Shown here: one piece after another, positions 5,900 to 6,378 of the stretch
Numbering within the stretch: position 1 is the first letter of the stretch
Layout of the letters: each line of letters opens with the position of its first letter
Assembly (NCBI GenBank): GCA_026992375.1
Contig: JALXAF010000221.1
Coordinates: 1 to 6,378 of the forward strand
Reading direction: 5' to 3'
Length of the DNA: 6,378 nucleotides
DNA from: Anaerolineae bacterium
Lineage (GTDB): Bacteria; Chloroflexota; Anaerolineae; J102
Position numbers and translations under genes: made by a program
Notes under the pieces: model-generated
The model's database searches: none
What the model was told of the DNA's origin: nothing
What the model saw: only the letters and a program-made list of their open reading frames with translations

Positions 5900-6219
5900 G
5901 AACGCAGATGACGCAGAAAAAGCTGATCTACGCAGATAAAAATAGATAAAATCAAAAGGGTGTGTCCAAAATGAGTTGGAAAGTTAAAATGATCCATTCA
6001 TTGGCGGGGCGCTTCGCGCCCTCCGCCAGCGCCGGGGGATAAAGTCCCCCGGCTAGAGAAACAGCGCCCCTGCGGGGCTAGCCGGATTTATCCGGCGCTG
6101 TTTTGTAGCCCGGCGACTTCATCGCCGGGCGGACGTGGCAAACGCTTCCAACCGAAATTGGACACACCCAAATCAAAACAATCTGCGAAAATCTGTGTGC
6201 ATCAGATGTGTCTGCGTTC
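5900..6219. repeat. Older imperfect palindrome (CGCAGAT-type), interrupted by MITE copy B
   Basis: Arms on both sides of the inserted element are mutually inverted: GAACGCAGA (5900-5908) with TCTGCGTTC (6211-6219), CTGAT (5923-5927) with ATCAG (6201-6205), and CGCAGAT (5931-5937) with ATCTGCG (6181-6187). Removing the element and one duplicated 9-mer leaves a palindrome of roughly 99 nt (5900-5957 joined to 6179-6219). The internal CGCAGAT motif also repeats directly (5903-5909, 5931-5937). The pairing is patchy, so this is a decayed or loosely conserved repeat rather than a clean hairpin. Confidence 0.6.
5958..6169 (-). mobile_element. Miniature inverted-repeat transposable element (MITE), copy B, 212 bp
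   Basis: An inverted second copy of the element at 1347-1556, differing by nine substitutions and one 2-nt indel (about 95% identity, aligned by eye). The ends are better preserved: GGGTGTGTCCAA at both termini, and GTTGGAA again at positions 18-24 of each end, giving 20 of 24 matches. It is flanked by a perfect 9-bp direct duplication AAATCAAAA (5949-5957 and 6170-6178), different from that of copy A, so the two inserted independently. The same hairpin chain is present. Read in element orientation, the two target sites are AAAAGATTT and TTTTGATTT, pointing to a WWWWGATTT preference. It contains no credible coding sequence; a short open frame starting at 6158 in its end is chance. Confidence 0.92.
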
Positions 6220-6378
6220 CATCTTTCATCGGCATCGGCGGACCGTCGTCCGGGGTATTATAACCCAAGTCGCGAGGTTTGGATATTCTCCTTTTGCTCT
6301 ACTGAAAAAAGCTTTGCCTCACGCAAAGGCGCAAAAACGCCAAGAGGAAAAGATGGCTTTCGCTTAACTGCTAAGGTA
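6220..6378. other. Gene-free tail with small hairpins
   Basis: No gene is supported. An open frame running through 6158-6367 translates element end, old palindrome and short repeats and shows no family features. Small inverted pairs occur at CTTTGC (6312-6317) / GCAAAG (6323-6328) and GGCG (6328-6331) / CGCC (6338-6341), within a CGCAAAGGCGCAAAAACGCC block of the same general style as CGCAAAGACGCC at 1620-1631. This looks like one more degenerate intergenic repeat family. Confidence 0.45.
6257..6262 (-). promoter_or_regulatory. Possible -10 box (TATAAT) reading left, weak
   Basis: The minus strand reads a perfect TATAAT within a near-palindrome GGGTATTATAACCC (6253-6266 on +, two mismatched positions). 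No convincing TTGACA-like -35 lies 16-18 nt upstream. A transcript would cross MITE copy B and the repeats before reaching the operon start about 600 nt away. It may be chance or a protein-binding palindrome. Confidence 0.2.

Noticed and set aside
1338..6178. Composite transposon: inverted element copies flanking a three-gene cargo
   Set aside because: Each copy has its own complete 9-bp duplication, and the outermost 9-mers (AAAAGATTT, AAATCAAAA) do not match each other, so the pair did not move the genes as one unit.
6158..6367. 69-aa open frame on + strand
   Set aside because: It begins inside the MITE end and runs through degenerate repeats; no RBS-supported start or family-like composition.

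Overview
The window looks like chromosomal DNA from a GC-rich bacterium. The best guess is Chloroflexota (Anaerolineae-like). This rests on gene style (a stand-alone XPB/Ssl2-like 'helicase-associated' protein, high GC) and on intergenic DNA full of short degenerate motifs (GTGATGCGTAATGCG, CGCAGAT, CACGAAGACAC types) that I associate with that phylum. It is an inference: there is no rRNA or other phylogenetic marker here.

Layout. 1-146 (+) is the 3' end of a class II fumarase. It converges on a small VanZ-like membrane protein gene (163-561, -). Positions 604-804 hold a composite repeat with hairpins, followed by a HIT-family nucleotide hydrolase gene (893-1246, +). The gene-free stretch 1247-1804 carries a 210-bp miniature inverted-repeat element with an intact 9-bp target duplication, then a separate 131-bp long-palindrome element. 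Next come three minus-strand genes that look like one operon. In transcription order they are a stand-alone XPB/Ssl2-N-like protein (5648-4167), a CPBP-family intramembrane protease (4170-3190, overlapping the first by ATGA) and a CNNM/CorC-type DUF21-CBS membrane protein (3175-1805, 14-nt gap). Upstream of the operon, 5651-6378 is gene-free. It holds a second copy of the 604-804 repeat, a complete nested palindrome, and a second copy of the miniature element (212 bp, opposite orientation, its own 9-bp target duplication) inserted into an older imperfect palindrome.

The protein-coding genes are mostly recognisable families with no obvious shared pathway; the three-gene operon is an unusual mix of a DNA-binding-like protein and two membrane proteins. 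The most informative signal is the non-coding mobile DNA: a non-autonomous transposable element (two copies about 95% identical, perfect 9-bp duplications, target pattern WWWWGATTT in element orientation). The second strongest signal is a repeat of about 70 bp that sits just upstream of two minus-strand genes and could carry their 5' regulatory DNA. I see no tRNA, rRNA, CRISPR array or transposase gene.
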